Assembly: GCF_002858745.1 (NCBI RefSeq) | Contig: NZ_PJRO01000019.1 | Location: forward strand, 1 to 64,000 | DNA: 64,000 nt | Origin: Mesorhizobium loti | GTDB lineage: Bacteria > Pseudomonadota > Alphaproteobacteria > Rhizobiales > Rhizobiaceae | Direction: 5' to 3' | The notes under the pieces: generated by a model | Database searches by the model: none | Seen by the model: the letters and a program-made list of their open reading frames with translations, nothing else | Told to the model about the DNA's origin: nothing | Shown here: in pieces, positions 1 to 7,938 of the stretch | Layout: every line of letters begins with the position of its first letter | Position numbering within the stretch: position 1 is the stretch's first letter | Made by a program: the position numbers and the translations under genes

Positions 1-1
1 G

Positions 2-127
2 GAGACTGGCGGCGGTCGTGAGAGCGGTTCGGATGCGTGGAAGGCCTATATGCGTCGCGCCACCAACACCGTGAACTACTCAAAGGCCCTGCCGCTCGCC
101 CAGGGCGTCTCTTTCGATATCGATTGA
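2..127 (+). CDS. Aldehyde dehydrogenase, ALDH7 (antiquitin-like) family, C-terminal fragment
   Basis: Only the last 41 codons are inside the window; the gene begins upstream. The frame reads to a TGA at 125-127. The visible tail contains GGGRESGSDAWKAYMRR followed by NYSKALPLAQG. This matches the C-terminal oligomerisation tail of ALDH7/antiquitin-type NAD-dependent semialdehyde dehydrogenases, which act for example on aminoadipate semialdehyde. The catalytic cysteine and cofactor site are not visible, so the substrate cannot be given. A strong hairpin follows at 153-180, so the gene is probably not co-transcribed with the serine-cycle operon downstream. Confidence 0.75.
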   Translation, partial: ETGGGRESGSDAWKAYMRRATNTVNYSKALPLAQGVSFDID

Positions 128-152
128 TCGCTTTCCCACGTTGAGTTTGACG

Positions 153-180
153 AACGGCGGACCGAGGTCCGCCGTTTTTC
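153..180 (+). terminator. Rho-independent terminator
   Basis: A 10 bp perfect stem (153-162 with 167-176) and a four-base loop are followed by a run of T. It lies 25 bases after the stop of the aldehyde dehydrogenase fragment and separates it from the serine-cycle operon. I see no gene in the rest of the 128-403 gap. Confidence 0.8.
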
Positions 181-403
181 TTTGTCTTCGCAAGATCTGC
201 GTTCCAGGTGGCGCTTCGCCTATCCGGGGTGGGGCTTTGCCTACCCGGCAGGCAGGTTTGGCCCGACGCTTGATGGCGGAAGGTTCCACCTTGGCAGGTG
301 TTGCGAGGCGTTGCGCAGGAAAAGATTATTCTTCCCACGGCGGAGCCCGCCGAATGCCTGCCGGCCCGTTTGAAGCCGGCGCAGACAGATCGGGAGGATC
401 ATC

Positions 404-1594
404 ATGGCTGGTTTCACGCATCTCTTCGTCCCCGGACCGACCAACGTTCCGGAAGCTGTCCGGCAGGCGATGAACCTGCCGATGGAAGACATGCGCGCCT
501 CGACCTTTCCACAGCTGACGCACGGCCTGTTCGACGGCTTGAAGCAGGTGTTCAAGAACGAGACCGGTCGCGTCTTCATATATCCGTCGTCGGGAACCGG
601 CGCTTGGGAATCGGGCATCACCAACACGCTGAGCCCTGGTGACCGTGTGCTGATGTCGCGCTTCGGCCAGTTCTCGCATCTGTGGGTCGATATGGCCGAG
701 CGGCTGGAACTCGATGTCGATGTCGTCGATGTGGAGTGGGGTACCGGCGTGCCGGTCGAGACCTATGCCGAGCGGCTGGCGGCCGACAAGGAACATCGCA
801 TCAAGGCGGTGTTCTGCACGCACAACGAGACGGCAACGGGCGTCACCAGCGATGTCGCCGGCGTGCGCAAGGCTCTCGATGCCGCCGGCCACCCGGCACT
901 GCTCTTCGTCGATGGCGTGTCGTCGATCGGCTCGATCGATTTTCGCCAGGAAGAATGGGGCGTCGACTGTGCGGTCAGCGGTTCGCAGAAGGGCTTCATG
1001 CTGCCGGCTGGCCTCGGCTTCCTGTCGGTCAGCCAGAAAGCGCTGGCGGCCGCCAAGACCGCGAAAAGCCGGCGCTGCTATTTCTCCTTCGAGGACATGA
1101 CCCGCGCCAACGACACTGGCTTCTTCCCTTACACGCCGGCAACGCAGCTGCTGCGCGGCCTGCGCGTTTCGCTGGACCTGATCGAGGCGGAAGGGCTGGA
1201 GGCGATCTTCGCTCGCCACCACCATCTGGCCGAGGGCGTGCGCAAGGCGGTCGACGCCTGGGGCCTGAAGCTTTGCGCCAAGGAGCGCAAATGGCATTCC
1301 GACACGGTGAGCGCCGTTTATGTGCCGGAAGGCGTCGACAGCGCGGAAATCGTGAAGCGCGCCTATCACAAATACCAGACCTCGCTCGGCGTCGGCCTGA
1401 ACAAGGTCGCGGGCAGGGTGTTCCGCATCGGTCATCTCGGCTGGCTGAACGAGGTGATGGTGTGCGGCGCGCTGTCGGCCGCTGAAATGGCATTGCGAGA
1501 CTGCGGCGTGAAAGTGGTGCCGGGCTCTGGCGTCGGAGCCGCACTCGAACATTTCCGCCTGGCCGAACCCACCGCGGTTGCAAAGGCCGCCTGA
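404..1594 (+). CDS. sgaA: Serine-glyoxylate aminotransferase
   Basis: This PLP enzyme transfers the amino group of serine to glyoxylate, giving hydroxypyruvate and glycine, a core step of the serine cycle. The protein has 396 residues, the usual size for class-V aminotransferases of the AGT/SGAT type. The PLP-binding lysine is K196 in GSQKGF, preceded by the cofactor Asp in LLFVDGVSS (D170). The N-terminal VPGPTNVPE is typical of the family. The ATG has GGGAGG about six bases upstream. It is the first gene of a tight operon: 24 bases to mclA, then mtkA, mtkB and hprA. That context favours serine-glyoxylate over alanine-glyoxylate aminotransferase. Confidence 0.93.
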   Translation: MAGFTHLFVPGPTNVPEAVRQAMNLPMEDMRASTFPQLTHGLFDGLKQVFKNETGRVFIYPSSGTGAWESGITNTLSPGDRVLMSRFGQFSHLWVDMAERLELDVDVVDVEWGTGVPVETYAERLAADKEHRIKAVFCTHNETATGVTSDVAGVRKALDAAGHPALLFVDGVSSIGSIDFRQEEWGVDCAVSGSQKGFMLPAGLGFLSVSQKALAAAKTAKSRRCYFSFEDMTRANDTGFFPYTPATQLLRGLRVSLDLIEAEGLEAIFARHHHLAEGVRKAVDAWGLKLCAKERKWHSDTVSAVYVPEGVDSAEIVKRAYHKYQTSLGVGLNKVAGRVFRIGHLGWLNEVMVCGALSAAEMALRDCGVKVVPGSGVGAALEHFRLAEPTAVAKAA

Positions 1595-1618
1595 CGCACC
1601 GGAGGGAGGAGACCCGCG

Positions 1619-2584
1619 ATGAGCCACACCATCAACCACCTGCGCAAGCTGCGCCTGCAACGTTCCGAGCTTGCGGTTCCGGGCTCCAATCCGGAGATGA
1701 TCAGCAAGGCGGCGGCGAGTGCTGCCGACTTCATCTTCCTCGACATCGAGGATGCCGTGGCGCCGCCCGACAAGGAGCGGGCGCGCCGCAACATCATCGA
1801 GGCGCTGAACGACATCGACTGGCGCGCCAAGGGCAAGACCGTGTCTGTGCGCATCAACGGCCTCGATACGCACTACATGTATCGCGACGTCGTCGACATC
1901 ATGGAACAGGCCGGAGATCGGCTGGATACGATCCTGGTGCCGAAAGTCGGTGTGCCGGCCGACCTGTACATGGTCGAGGCGATGGTCAATCAGATCGAGA
2001 TGGCCAAAGGCTACAAGACCCGTGTCGGTCTGGAAGCCTTGATCGAGACCGCGCTCGGCATGGCCAATGTCGAGGCGATCGCCGCCTTCGGTGGACGGCT
2101 CGAAGCCCTGCACTTCGGGGTCGCTGACTATTCTGCAAGTTGCAAGGCCCGCACAGTCAACATTGGCGGCCTCAATCCCGACTATCCGGGCGACCAGTGG
2201 CATTTCGCGCTGTCGCGCATGACAGTCGCCTGTCGCGCCTATGGCCTGCGCGCCATCGATGGCCCGTTCGGCGATTTCTCGGATCCGGAGGGCTACATGG
2301 CGGCCGCTCGTCGTGCCGCCGCACTCGGCATCGAAGGCAAGTGGGCGATCCACCCTTCGCAGATCGAGCTGGCCAATGCGGTGTTCTCGCCGCCCGAGAA
2401 GGAAGTCACCCGCGCGCGCCGTATCATCGAGGTGCTGAGGGAAGCAGAAGAGCAAGGCAAGGGTGCTGCCGCACTGGACGGCAAGATGATCGACGCTGCT
2501 TCCGAACGCATGGCCCGCAACGTTCTAGTGACCCACGACGCAATCGAGCAGTCGGCGCGTTCGCGCCAGGCATTACCGAACTGA
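1619..2584 (+). CDS. mclA: L-malyl-CoA lyase
   Basis: It cleaves malyl-CoA to glyoxylate and acetyl-CoA, regenerating the glyoxylate acceptor of the serine cycle. The protein of 321 residues belongs to the HpcH/HpaI-CitE family. Visible features are the acidic DIEDAV motif (E44, D45), the substrate-binding Arg in VRING (R78), and the Mg-binding E143 (ALIETALG) and D170 (FGVADYSA). GGAGGGAGG lies ahead of the ATG. It sits between sgaA and the malate thiokinase genes whose product is its substrate, which separates it from CitE and beta-methylmalyl-CoA lyases of other pathways. Confidence 0.93.
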   Translation: MSHTINHLRKLRLQRSELAVPGSNPEMISKAAASAADFIFLDIEDAVAPPDKERARRNIIEALNDIDWRAKGKTVSVRINGLDTHYMYRDVVDIMEQAGDRLDTILVPKVGVPADLYMVEAMVNQIEMAKGYKTRVGLEALIETALGMANVEAIAAFGGRLEALHFGVADYSASCKARTVNIGGLNPDYPGDQWHFALSRMTVACRAYGLRAIDGPFGDFSDPEGYMAAARRAAALGIEGKWAIHPSQIELANAVFSPPEKEVTRARRIIEVLREAEEQGKGAAALDGKMIDAASERMARNVLVTHDAIEQSARSRQALPN

Positions 2585-2597
2585 GGAGGAGTTCGAC

Positions 2598-3782
2598 ATG
2601 GATATTCATGAGTATCAGGCCAAGGAACTGCTTTCGCGCCATTCGGTTCACATTCCGCGCGGCGGGCTAGCCTACAGCCCTGAACAGGCGGCTTATCGCA
2701 CGCGCGAAATCGGCGGCGACAAATGGGTGGTGAAAGCTCAGATCCATTCCGGTGCCCGCGGCAAGGCCGGCGGCATCCGCATCTGCAAATCCGACAAGGA
2801 AGTGTCCGATGCGGCGGAAGCGATGCTCGGCCGCAAGCTGGTGACGCACCAGACCGGGCCGCGCGGCAAGCTGGTCTCGCGCCTCTACATCGAGGAAACC
2901 GTCGACATCCGCCAGGAGATCTATCTCGGCTTCGTGCTCGATCGCAAAGCCGAGCGTGTGATGATCGTGGCCTCCGCTTCGGGCGGGATGGAGATCGAGG
3001 AGATCGCCGAACGGCAGCCGGATTCGATCATCCGCGCCATCGTCGATCCGGGCGTTGGCATGCAGCAATTCCAGGCGCGGGAGATCGCATTCGGGCTCGG
3101 ACTGGAGAACAGCCTGATCGGCAAGGCGACCGACACCATCATGGGCTGCTATCAGGTGTTCCGCGACTATGACGCTTCGATGCTGGAGATCAATCCGCTG
3201 GTGGTGACGCGCGAGGGCAATCTGATGGCGCTCGATGCCAAGATGTCGTTCGACGAGAACGCGCTGTTCCGCCGACCGGAGATTTCGGAACTGCGTGACA
3301 AGTCGCAGGAAGACCCGCGCGAAACATTCGCCAGTGACCGCGGCCTCTCCTATGTCGGGCTTGAGGGCAATATCGGCTGCATCATCAACGGTGCGGGGCT
3401 CGCCATGGCGACGATGGACATGATCAAGATCGCCGGTGGCGAACCGGCCAACTTCCTGGATATCGGCGGCGGCGCTTCACCGGAACGTGTGGCGAAAGCC
3501 TTTCGTGCCGTGCTGGCCGACAAGAACGTCGAGACGATCCTGGTCAACATTTTTGCCGGCATCAACCGCTGCGACTGGGTCGCAGAGGGTGTTTTGAAGG
3601 CAATCCACGAGGTCGGCGTCAACGTGCCCCTGGTGGTGCGGCTGGCAGGCACGAATGTCGAGGAAGGTCGCCGTATCCTGAGTGCATCGGGTCAGTCGAT
3701 CATCGTTGCCGACACGCTGGCCGAAGCCGCCGAGAAGGCAGTCGCGGCCATGCGCCAGTCGGTACTCAAGAAAGCCAGCTGA
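2598..3782 (+). CDS. mtkA: Malate-CoA ligase (malate thiokinase), beta subunit
   Basis: This is the ATP-grasp subunit of malate thiokinase, which makes malyl-CoA from malate, CoA and ATP. The protein of 394 residues resembles SucC: N-terminal MDIHEYQAKELL, an ATP-grasp core, a C-terminal CoA-ligase domain with NIFAGINRCDWVA, and the GGGASPERV phosphate-loop segment. GAGGAG precedes the ATG, and the stop lies 11 bases before mtkB. Sequence alone would also fit succinyl-CoA synthetase beta. Placement between mclA and mtkB inside a serine-cycle operon makes malate the likely substrate. Confidence 0.92.
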   Translation: MDIHEYQAKELLSRHSVHIPRGGLAYSPEQAAYRTREIGGDKWVVKAQIHSGARGKAGGIRICKSDKEVSDAAEAMLGRKLVTHQTGPRGKLVSRLYIEETVDIRQEIYLGFVLDRKAERVMIVASASGGMEIEEIAERQPDSIIRAIVDPGVGMQQFQAREIAFGLGLENSLIGKATDTIMGCYQVFRDYDASMLEINPLVVTREGNLMALDAKMSFDENALFRRPEISELRDKSQEDPRETFASDRGLSYVGLEGNIGCIINGAGLAMATMDMIKIAGGEPANFLDIGGGASPERVAKAFRAVLADKNVETILVNIFAGINRCDWVAEGVLKAIHEVGVNVPLVVRLAGTNVEEGRRILSASGQSIIVADTLAEAAEKAVAAMRQSVLKKAS

Positions 3783-3793
3783 GGGAGGACGAA

Positions 3794-4693
3794 ATGTCAG
3801 TTCTGCTCAATCGCAATACCAGGGTTATCGTCCAAGGGCTGACCGGCAAGATCGGTTCTTTCCATGCCGAGGATATGAAACGCTACGGCACCAATGTCGT
3901 TGGCGGCGTGACGCCGGGCAAAGGTGGCCAATCGCAACAGGGCATCCCAGTGTTCAACACGGTCAAGGGCGCGGTGCGTGAGACCGGTGCGGAGGCCAGC
4001 ATCGTGTTCGTGCCGCCGCCCTTCGCCGCGGATTCGATCATGGAAGCGGCAGATGCCGGGATCAAGCTTTGCGTCTGTATCACCGACGGTATTCCTTCGC
4101 AGGACATGATGCGGGTGAAACGCTACATGCTGCGCTACCGCCGTGAGGATCGCATGACGCTGATCGGCCCGAACTGTGCCGGCGTCATTACGCCGGGGCA
4201 GGCGCTGATGGGGATCATGCCGGGTTCGATCTATCTGCCGGGCCGGGTTGGCATCGTCGGACGCTCGGGTACGCTTGGCTATGAAGCCGCTTCGCAGATG
4301 AAGTCGCTCGGCATTGGTGTATCGACCAGCGTCGGTATCGGCGGCGATCCGATCAACGGTTCGTCCTTCAAGGACATTCTCGAACTGTTCGAGAACGACG
4401 ACGAGACCGATGCTGTGGTGATGATCGGCGAGATCGGCGGGCCGCAGGAGGCGGAGGCCGCCGAGTGGGCAAAGACCAATATGAAGAAGCCGCTGATCGC
4501 CTACATTGCCGGCCTGTCGGCACCGAAGGGCAAACGCATGGGCCATGCCGGAGCAATTATCTCGGCGTTCGGCGAGTCCGCGCAGGAGAAAGTCGAGATC
4601 CTGCGCGATGCCGGCGTCACCATCGTGCAGACCCCGGCCTCGTTCGGTCCGACCGTTGCAGGCGTACTGGCCGAGCAGCGTAAAGCAGCCTAA
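3794..4693 (+). CDS. mtkB: Malate-CoA ligase (malate thiokinase), alpha subunit
   Basis: This CoA-binding, phosphohistidine subunit is the partner of MtkA. The protein of 299 residues resembles SucD. It has an N-terminal Rossmann CoA-binding fold (GLTGKIGSFHA), the central IGPNCAGVITPG segment and the phosphorylated histidine H251 in KRMGHAGAII. The length and motif order are as in succinyl-CoA synthetase alpha. A ribosome-binding GGGAGG precedes the ATG. The stop is TAA, and hprA starts about 75 bases later. Confidence 0.92.
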   Translation: MSVLLNRNTRVIVQGLTGKIGSFHAEDMKRYGTNVVGGVTPGKGGQSQQGIPVFNTVKGAVRETGAEASIVFVPPPFAADSIMEAADAGIKLCVCITDGIPSQDMMRVKRYMLRYRREDRMTLIGPNCAGVITPGQALMGIMPGSIYLPGRVGIVGRSGTLGYEAASQMKSLGIGVSTSVGIGGDPINGSSFKDILELFENDDETDAVVMIGEIGGPQEAEAAEWAKTNMKKPLIAYIAGLSAPKGKRMGHAGAIISAFGESAQEKVEILRDAGVTIVQTPASFGPTVAGVLAEQRKAA

Positions 4694-4768
4694 ACAGGCC
4701 AATACAAGCGTCTCGAGGGGCGGTGCCGGTCCAGGCGCCGCCTCAACCATGCCATGCAGGAGCAGATG

Positions 4769-5737
4769 ATGAAGCCACGCGTGATCGTGACCCGGAAGTG
4801 GCCGGCGGCCGTAGAACAGGTGCTCGCCGAGCGTTTCGACACCACCCTCAACGCAGGCGACATTCCGTTCACGGCAACGCAGCTCAAAGCCGCTTTGCTC
4901 AATTTCGATGCTGTGCTGCCGACAGTCAGCGACAAGCTGCCGGCCGAGATTTTCTCCGGCGAAGAAATGCGCGCCAGGATCATCGGTAATTTCGGTGTCG
5001 GCTTCAGCCATATCGACACCGACGCGGCGAAGCGGCGGGGTATCGTGGTGACCAATACACCGGGCGTGTTGACCGACTGCACGGCCGATATCGCGATGAG
5101 CCTGCTGCTCGCCGTTGCCCGCCGCACTGGCGAGGGCGAACGCCAGCTTCGGGCCGGCGATTGGAAAGGCTGGTGCCCGACCCACATGATTGGCGCCAAG
5201 GTGACCGGCAAGACGATCGGCATTATCGGCATGGGCCGTATCGGCAAGGCGATGGCCCGCCGCGCGCATTTTGGCTTCGGGATGAAGGTGGTCTTCTTCA
5301 ACCGTTCGCGTGTCGACGACGAGGAGACGCGCGCGATGGGCGCGACGCAACTGCCCTCGATCGAGGCGGTGCTGGGAGAGGCCGATTTTGTGTCGCTGCA
5401 TTGCCCCGGCGGCGCCGAGAACCGCAACCTGATCAATGCTGAACGGTTGGCGCGCATGAAGAAGAGCGCTTTCCTGATCAACACGGCGCGCGGTGACGTG
5501 GTCGACGAGACCGCGCTGGCCGATGCGCTGGAAGGCGGCGTGATTGCAGGTGCCGGGCTCGATGTTTTTGTGCAGGAGCCGCAAGTGCCGGAACGGTTGA
5601 TCAGGCTGGAGAATACCGTGCTGTTGCCGCATCTCGGCAGCGCGACCGAAGAGACTCGCGTCGCCATGGGCATGAAGGTGGTCGACAACATCAGCTCCTT
5701 CTTTGCCGGAGAGGAGATACCGGATCGTGTTGTTTGA
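4769..5737 (+). CDS. hprA: Hydroxypyruvate reductase / glycerate dehydrogenase
   Basis: It reduces hydroxypyruvate to D-glycerate in the serine cycle. With the start chosen here the protein has 322 residues, which to my knowledge is the length of the Hyphomicrobium glycerate dehydrogenase. The NAD(P)-binding motif is GIIGMGRIG (151-159). The catalytic triad of D-2-hydroxyacid dehydrogenases is present: R241 (NTARGD), E270 (VFVQEP) and H288 (LPHLGS). AGGAG at 4758-4762 favours the ATG at 4769 or the adjacent one at 4766 over an earlier in-frame ATG at 4754. A glyoxylate reductase role is possible from sequence alone; the operon supports hydroxypyruvate. Confidence 0.88.
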   Translation: MKPRVIVTRKWPAAVEQVLAERFDTTLNAGDIPFTATQLKAALLNFDAVLPTVSDKLPAEIFSGEEMRARIIGNFGVGFSHIDTDAAKRRGIVVTNTPGVLTDCTADIAMSLLLAVARRTGEGERQLRAGDWKGWCPTHMIGAKVTGKTIGIIGMGRIGKAMARRAHFGFGMKVVFFNRSRVDDEETRAMGATQLPSIEAVLGEADFVSLHCPGGAENRNLINAERLARMKKSAFLINTARGDVVDETALADALEGGVIAGAGLDVFVQEPQVPERLIRLENTVLLPHLGSATEETRVAMGMKVVDNISSFFAGEEIPDRVV

Positions 5738-5841
5738 TCCCGATCCATTTCAAAGGAGGTTGATCGCGCAAGTTCTTCGCTGATCTGTTGGCTCGGGCGG
5801 ATTGGTTTTCTCCAAGTTCCGCATACTTCGTCGCACTTGGT

Positions 5842-5860
5842 CTTTGGACTTGAACCAAAG
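5842..5860. promoter_or_regulatory. Inverted repeat upstream of the XRE-cupin gene, candidate operator
   Basis: CTTTGG at 5842-5847 is mirrored by CCAAAG at 5855-5860 with seven bases between, about 50 bases before the regulator start. Its place in the leader suggests an autoregulatory site. That is inference from position and symmetry only. Confidence 0.35.
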
Positions 5861-5909
5861 GGCGAGTAAGTTTACCTATGGTGAACACGCGAAGTTTCAG
5901 GGGTATATA

Positions 5910-6632
5910 ATGGATAAGCTCGTCAAGGATGGTAAGGGCGCCAGCGCTGCCGCCAAGTCGACGAAGTCCAAGAAGATATCGTCTGCAACCCAGGTCAAGG
6001 CAGCACCGCTTCATCAGGACCCGCATGCCGTCCGCGATACGCGCGAGAAGGTTCTTGAAGTCGCCATTGGCCACGAAGTGCGCGCTTTCCGCAAGAAACT
6101 CGGCATAACCGTTGCCGACCTTGCCGCGACGACCAATATTTCCCTTGGTATGCTGTCGAAGATCGAAAACGGTATTACATCACCGTCATTGACAACCTTG
6201 CAGGCCTTGTCGCGCGCCTTGGGTGTGCCGCTCAGTTCTTTCTTCCGGCGTTTCGAGGAAGACCGTAACGCCGTCTTCGTGAAAGCTGGCGAGGGCGTTG
6301 ACGTTGAACGTCGAGGCACTCGTGCCGGCCATCAGTATAACCTGCTTGGTTATATTAGCTCGAATACAGCGGGGGTAACTGTCGAGCCCTATCTGATCAC
6401 GCTGACCGAAAACTCCGACGTCTTTCCGGCCTTCCAGCACGACGGCATGGAGTTCCTCTACATGCTGGAAGGCGAGGTGGTTTACCGCCACGGCAGCAAT
6501 CTCTATCGGATGTTGCCCGGCGACAGCCTGTTCTTCGACGCCGATGCGCCGCACGGTCCGGACGAATTGACGACGCTGCCAATCCGGTACCTGTCGATCA
6601 TCTCTTACAGGCAGGGATCCGGAAACGAATAG
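5910..6632 (+). CDS. XRE-family transcriptional regulator with C-terminal cupin domain
   Basis: This protein of 240 residues has a lysine- and alanine-rich N-terminal extension (about 1-55), an XRE helix-turn-helix (about 60-115, with LAATTNISLGMLSKIENG), and a C-terminal cupin_2 sensor domain (about 165-235, with FLYMLEGEVVYRHG and GDSLFFDADAPH). Proteins of this design usually sense a small metabolite with the cupin. It lies between the serine-cycle operon and the dimethylamine operon, so control of methylamine or C1 genes is a reasonable guess but is not shown. The ATG at 5910 follows AGGGG. An in-frame start further upstream (5802) would add an unrelated tail. Confidence 0.85.
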   Translation: MDKLVKDGKGASAAAKSTKSKKISSATQVKAAPLHQDPHAVRDTREKVLEVAIGHEVRAFRKKLGITVADLAATTNISLGMLSKIENGITSPSLTTLQALSRALGVPLSSFFRRFEEDRNAVFVKAGEGVDVERRGTRAGHQYNLLGYISSNTAGVTVEPYLITLTENSDVFPAFQHDGMEFLYMLEGEVVYRHGSNLYRMLPGDSLFFDADAPHGPDELTTLPIRYLSIISYRQGSGNE

Positions 6633-6653
6633 CGCGCCTTTCGGCGCGCTATT
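6628..6653 (+). terminator. Terminator-like hairpin after the XRE-cupin gene
   Basis: An 11 bp perfect stem (6628-6638 with 6643-6653) with a TTTC loop includes the gene's TAG stop. There is no clear T-run, so termination may be inefficient. It also faces the 3' end of the dmm operon. Confidence 0.6.
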
Positions 6654-6686
6654 GTCTCGCTTGGTAGAGGGTCATCGCCCCAGGCC

Positions 6687-6783
6687 TAGAGCGTTTCCGT
6701 TTTTGACGGAAACGCTCTAACTCTTTGTTTTTACGCAATTCTGGACGGAAAACCGTTACACACTTTTCCTGGAATTGCTCTAG
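6687..6783 (+). repeat. Double-hairpin repeat element, copy 1
   Basis: First of ten copies of a roughly 95 bp element. It has one hairpin built on GCGTTTCCG/CGGAAACGC, a linker near CTCTTTGTTTTTACGC, and a second hairpin from GCAATTC...GGACGG to CCTGGAATTGC, ending in CTCTAG. The terminal CTAG contains the TAG stop codon (minus strand) of dmmC at 6780-6782. I define plus as the orientation with the GCGTTTCCG hairpin first. Confidence 0.85.
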
Positions 6784-7820
6784 TCAGGGGTGAAACCAGG
6801 CGAGGTGGGGGTTCCGTCGTCATATTTCGACAGCCAGTCGATGACGGCCGGCCGGTAGCGTGTAAGGCCCTTGTATTCGACCAGTTCGTTCGGCAGGTCG
6901 CGCAGGACGCGATGGAAACGGCGCGCCCATTTCGGCACCGTCACCAGTTCCTCCATCTTGATCAGGTAACAGCGGATCGGGAAGACCAGCGCGTTGGAGC
7001 GCGGTAAGCGCCAGAAGCTCTGCAATTCGACGCGCAGATGCACCTTGTCGCCGACATTGTCCGGCGTGACGGTGGTCCGGTCCGGTCCCCATTTGTGATA
7101 GTTTTCCGGACTGGTGTCGAGGCGCGGGTTGATGGTCATCGTCCAGTTCAACCGCCGCGCCGGCTTGCCCTGCTGGATGTTGGTGAGGAATTTCAACGCC
7201 CGGGTAAAAATGCCTTTTTCATGCGCAAGCGGCACCGGTGCGTGCCACTCGAAGAAGTTCATGCCGATGTCGAAATCGAGCGACCAGTCGGCCTGGGTGG
7301 TGACCATCCCGGCATCCATCCACAGATTGCCGTCGCGCTGGTCGAGGATGCAGAAATCGCCCTGGCTCTGGCGCGTGATGTATTCCATCGGCCCATAGGG
7401 CAAAGTGGAAAGGTCACCGAATGTGAAGGTGTCGTCGATGCCGAGCGGCCGGTTGATCCAGCGCCAGCGATCGCCGTCGCGGGTGAGCGTGAAATGCTCG
7501 GGATAGCCCTTGGCCTGCTCGGTCATCAGAAGTTCGAGCAGATCCCAGCCGGCCAGCGTCATATGCGGCAGAGACTGGCAGCGCAACGGGTCCTCTGCGA
7601 GCACCTTGGCGCGGTCCTGCATCTCGGCGACATAGTGCTCGTCGACATCGATGAGATTTTCAAACACGGTCCCTTTCGGGCCCTGCACATGCGGTTCGAT
7701 GTTGACCGCATACATGTAGGCATCTTCATGGAACGGAAAGGGAAACCGCCGGATGAATTCCGGGCTGTTCCTGAAGGTGAAGTCGTCCCGGAACGTTTCC
7801 TGCCTGAAATTGATACCCAT
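6780..7820 (-). CDS. dmmC: Dimethylamine monooxygenase haem subunit (DUF3445, haem-dependent oxidative N-demethylase alpha)
   Basis: This is the catalytic haem-containing subunit of dimethylamine monooxygenase, which demethylates dimethylamine to methylamine. The protein of 346 residues belongs to DUF3445, shown in a Pseudomonas enzyme to be a PAS-fold haem N-demethylase. Recognisable segments are the N-terminal FPFHEDAYMYAVN, the central RQSQGDFCILDQRDGNLWM and the C-terminal RFHRVLRDLPNELVEYKG. GGGGAGGAA precedes the ATG. It is last in the operon D-A-B-C. A 114 bp gap to dmmB holds repeat copy 2, and its own TAG stop lies in repeat copy 1. Subunit letters follow operon order in the published dmmDABC naming as I recall it. 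Confidence 0.85.
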   Translation of the reverse strand: MGINFRQETFRDDFTFRNSPEFIRRFPFPFHEDAYMYAVNIEPHVQGPKGTVFENLIDVDEHYVAEMQDRAKVLAEDPLRCQSLPHMTLAGWDLLELLMTEQAKGYPEHFTLTRDGDRWRWINRPLGIDDTFTFGDLSTLPYGPMEYITRQSQGDFCILDQRDGNLWMDAGMVTTQADWSLDFDIGMNFFEWHAPVPLAHEKGIFTRALKFLTNIQQGKPARRLNWTMTINPRLDTSPENYHKWGPDRTTVTPDNVGDKVHLRVELQSFWRLPRSNALVFPIRCYLIKMEELVTVPKWARRFHRVLRDLPNELVEYKGLTRYRPAVIDWLSKYDDGTPTSPGFTPD

Positions 7821-7846
7821 AGGTTCCTCCCCGTGGTTTCGTGCCG

Positions 7847-7938
7847 GAGCGTGTCCGTTTTCACGGAAACGCTCTAACTCTTTGTTTTCGCAATTCCGGA
7901 CGCAAAACCGCTGCGCACTTTTGCTGGAATTGCTCTAG
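7847..7938 (+). repeat. Double-hairpin repeat element, copy 2
   Basis: Same element as at 6687, in the same orientation. It is inserted inside the dmm operon between dmmB and dmmC, and its terminal CTAG gives the TAG stop of dmmB (7935-7937). A stable structure here could change the relative amounts of DmmC and DmmB from one transcript. Confidence 0.85.

Noticed and set aside
181..403. A small plus-strand gene ahead of sgaA
   Set aside because: Short frames there overlap in several phases, have no ribosome-binding site and no protein-like pattern; the region is more likely the sgaA leader.
326..2455. A 709-codon minus-strand open frame opposite sgaA and mclA
   Set aside because: It is antisense to two clearly recognisable serine-cycle genes, has no protein family pattern and is rich in His, Arg and Asp as expected from the complement of high-GC coding DNA.
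3797..5632. A 611-codon minus-strand open frame opposite mtkB and hprA
   Set aside because: Same reason: a complement shadow of well-supported genes, without a ribosome-binding site or domain.
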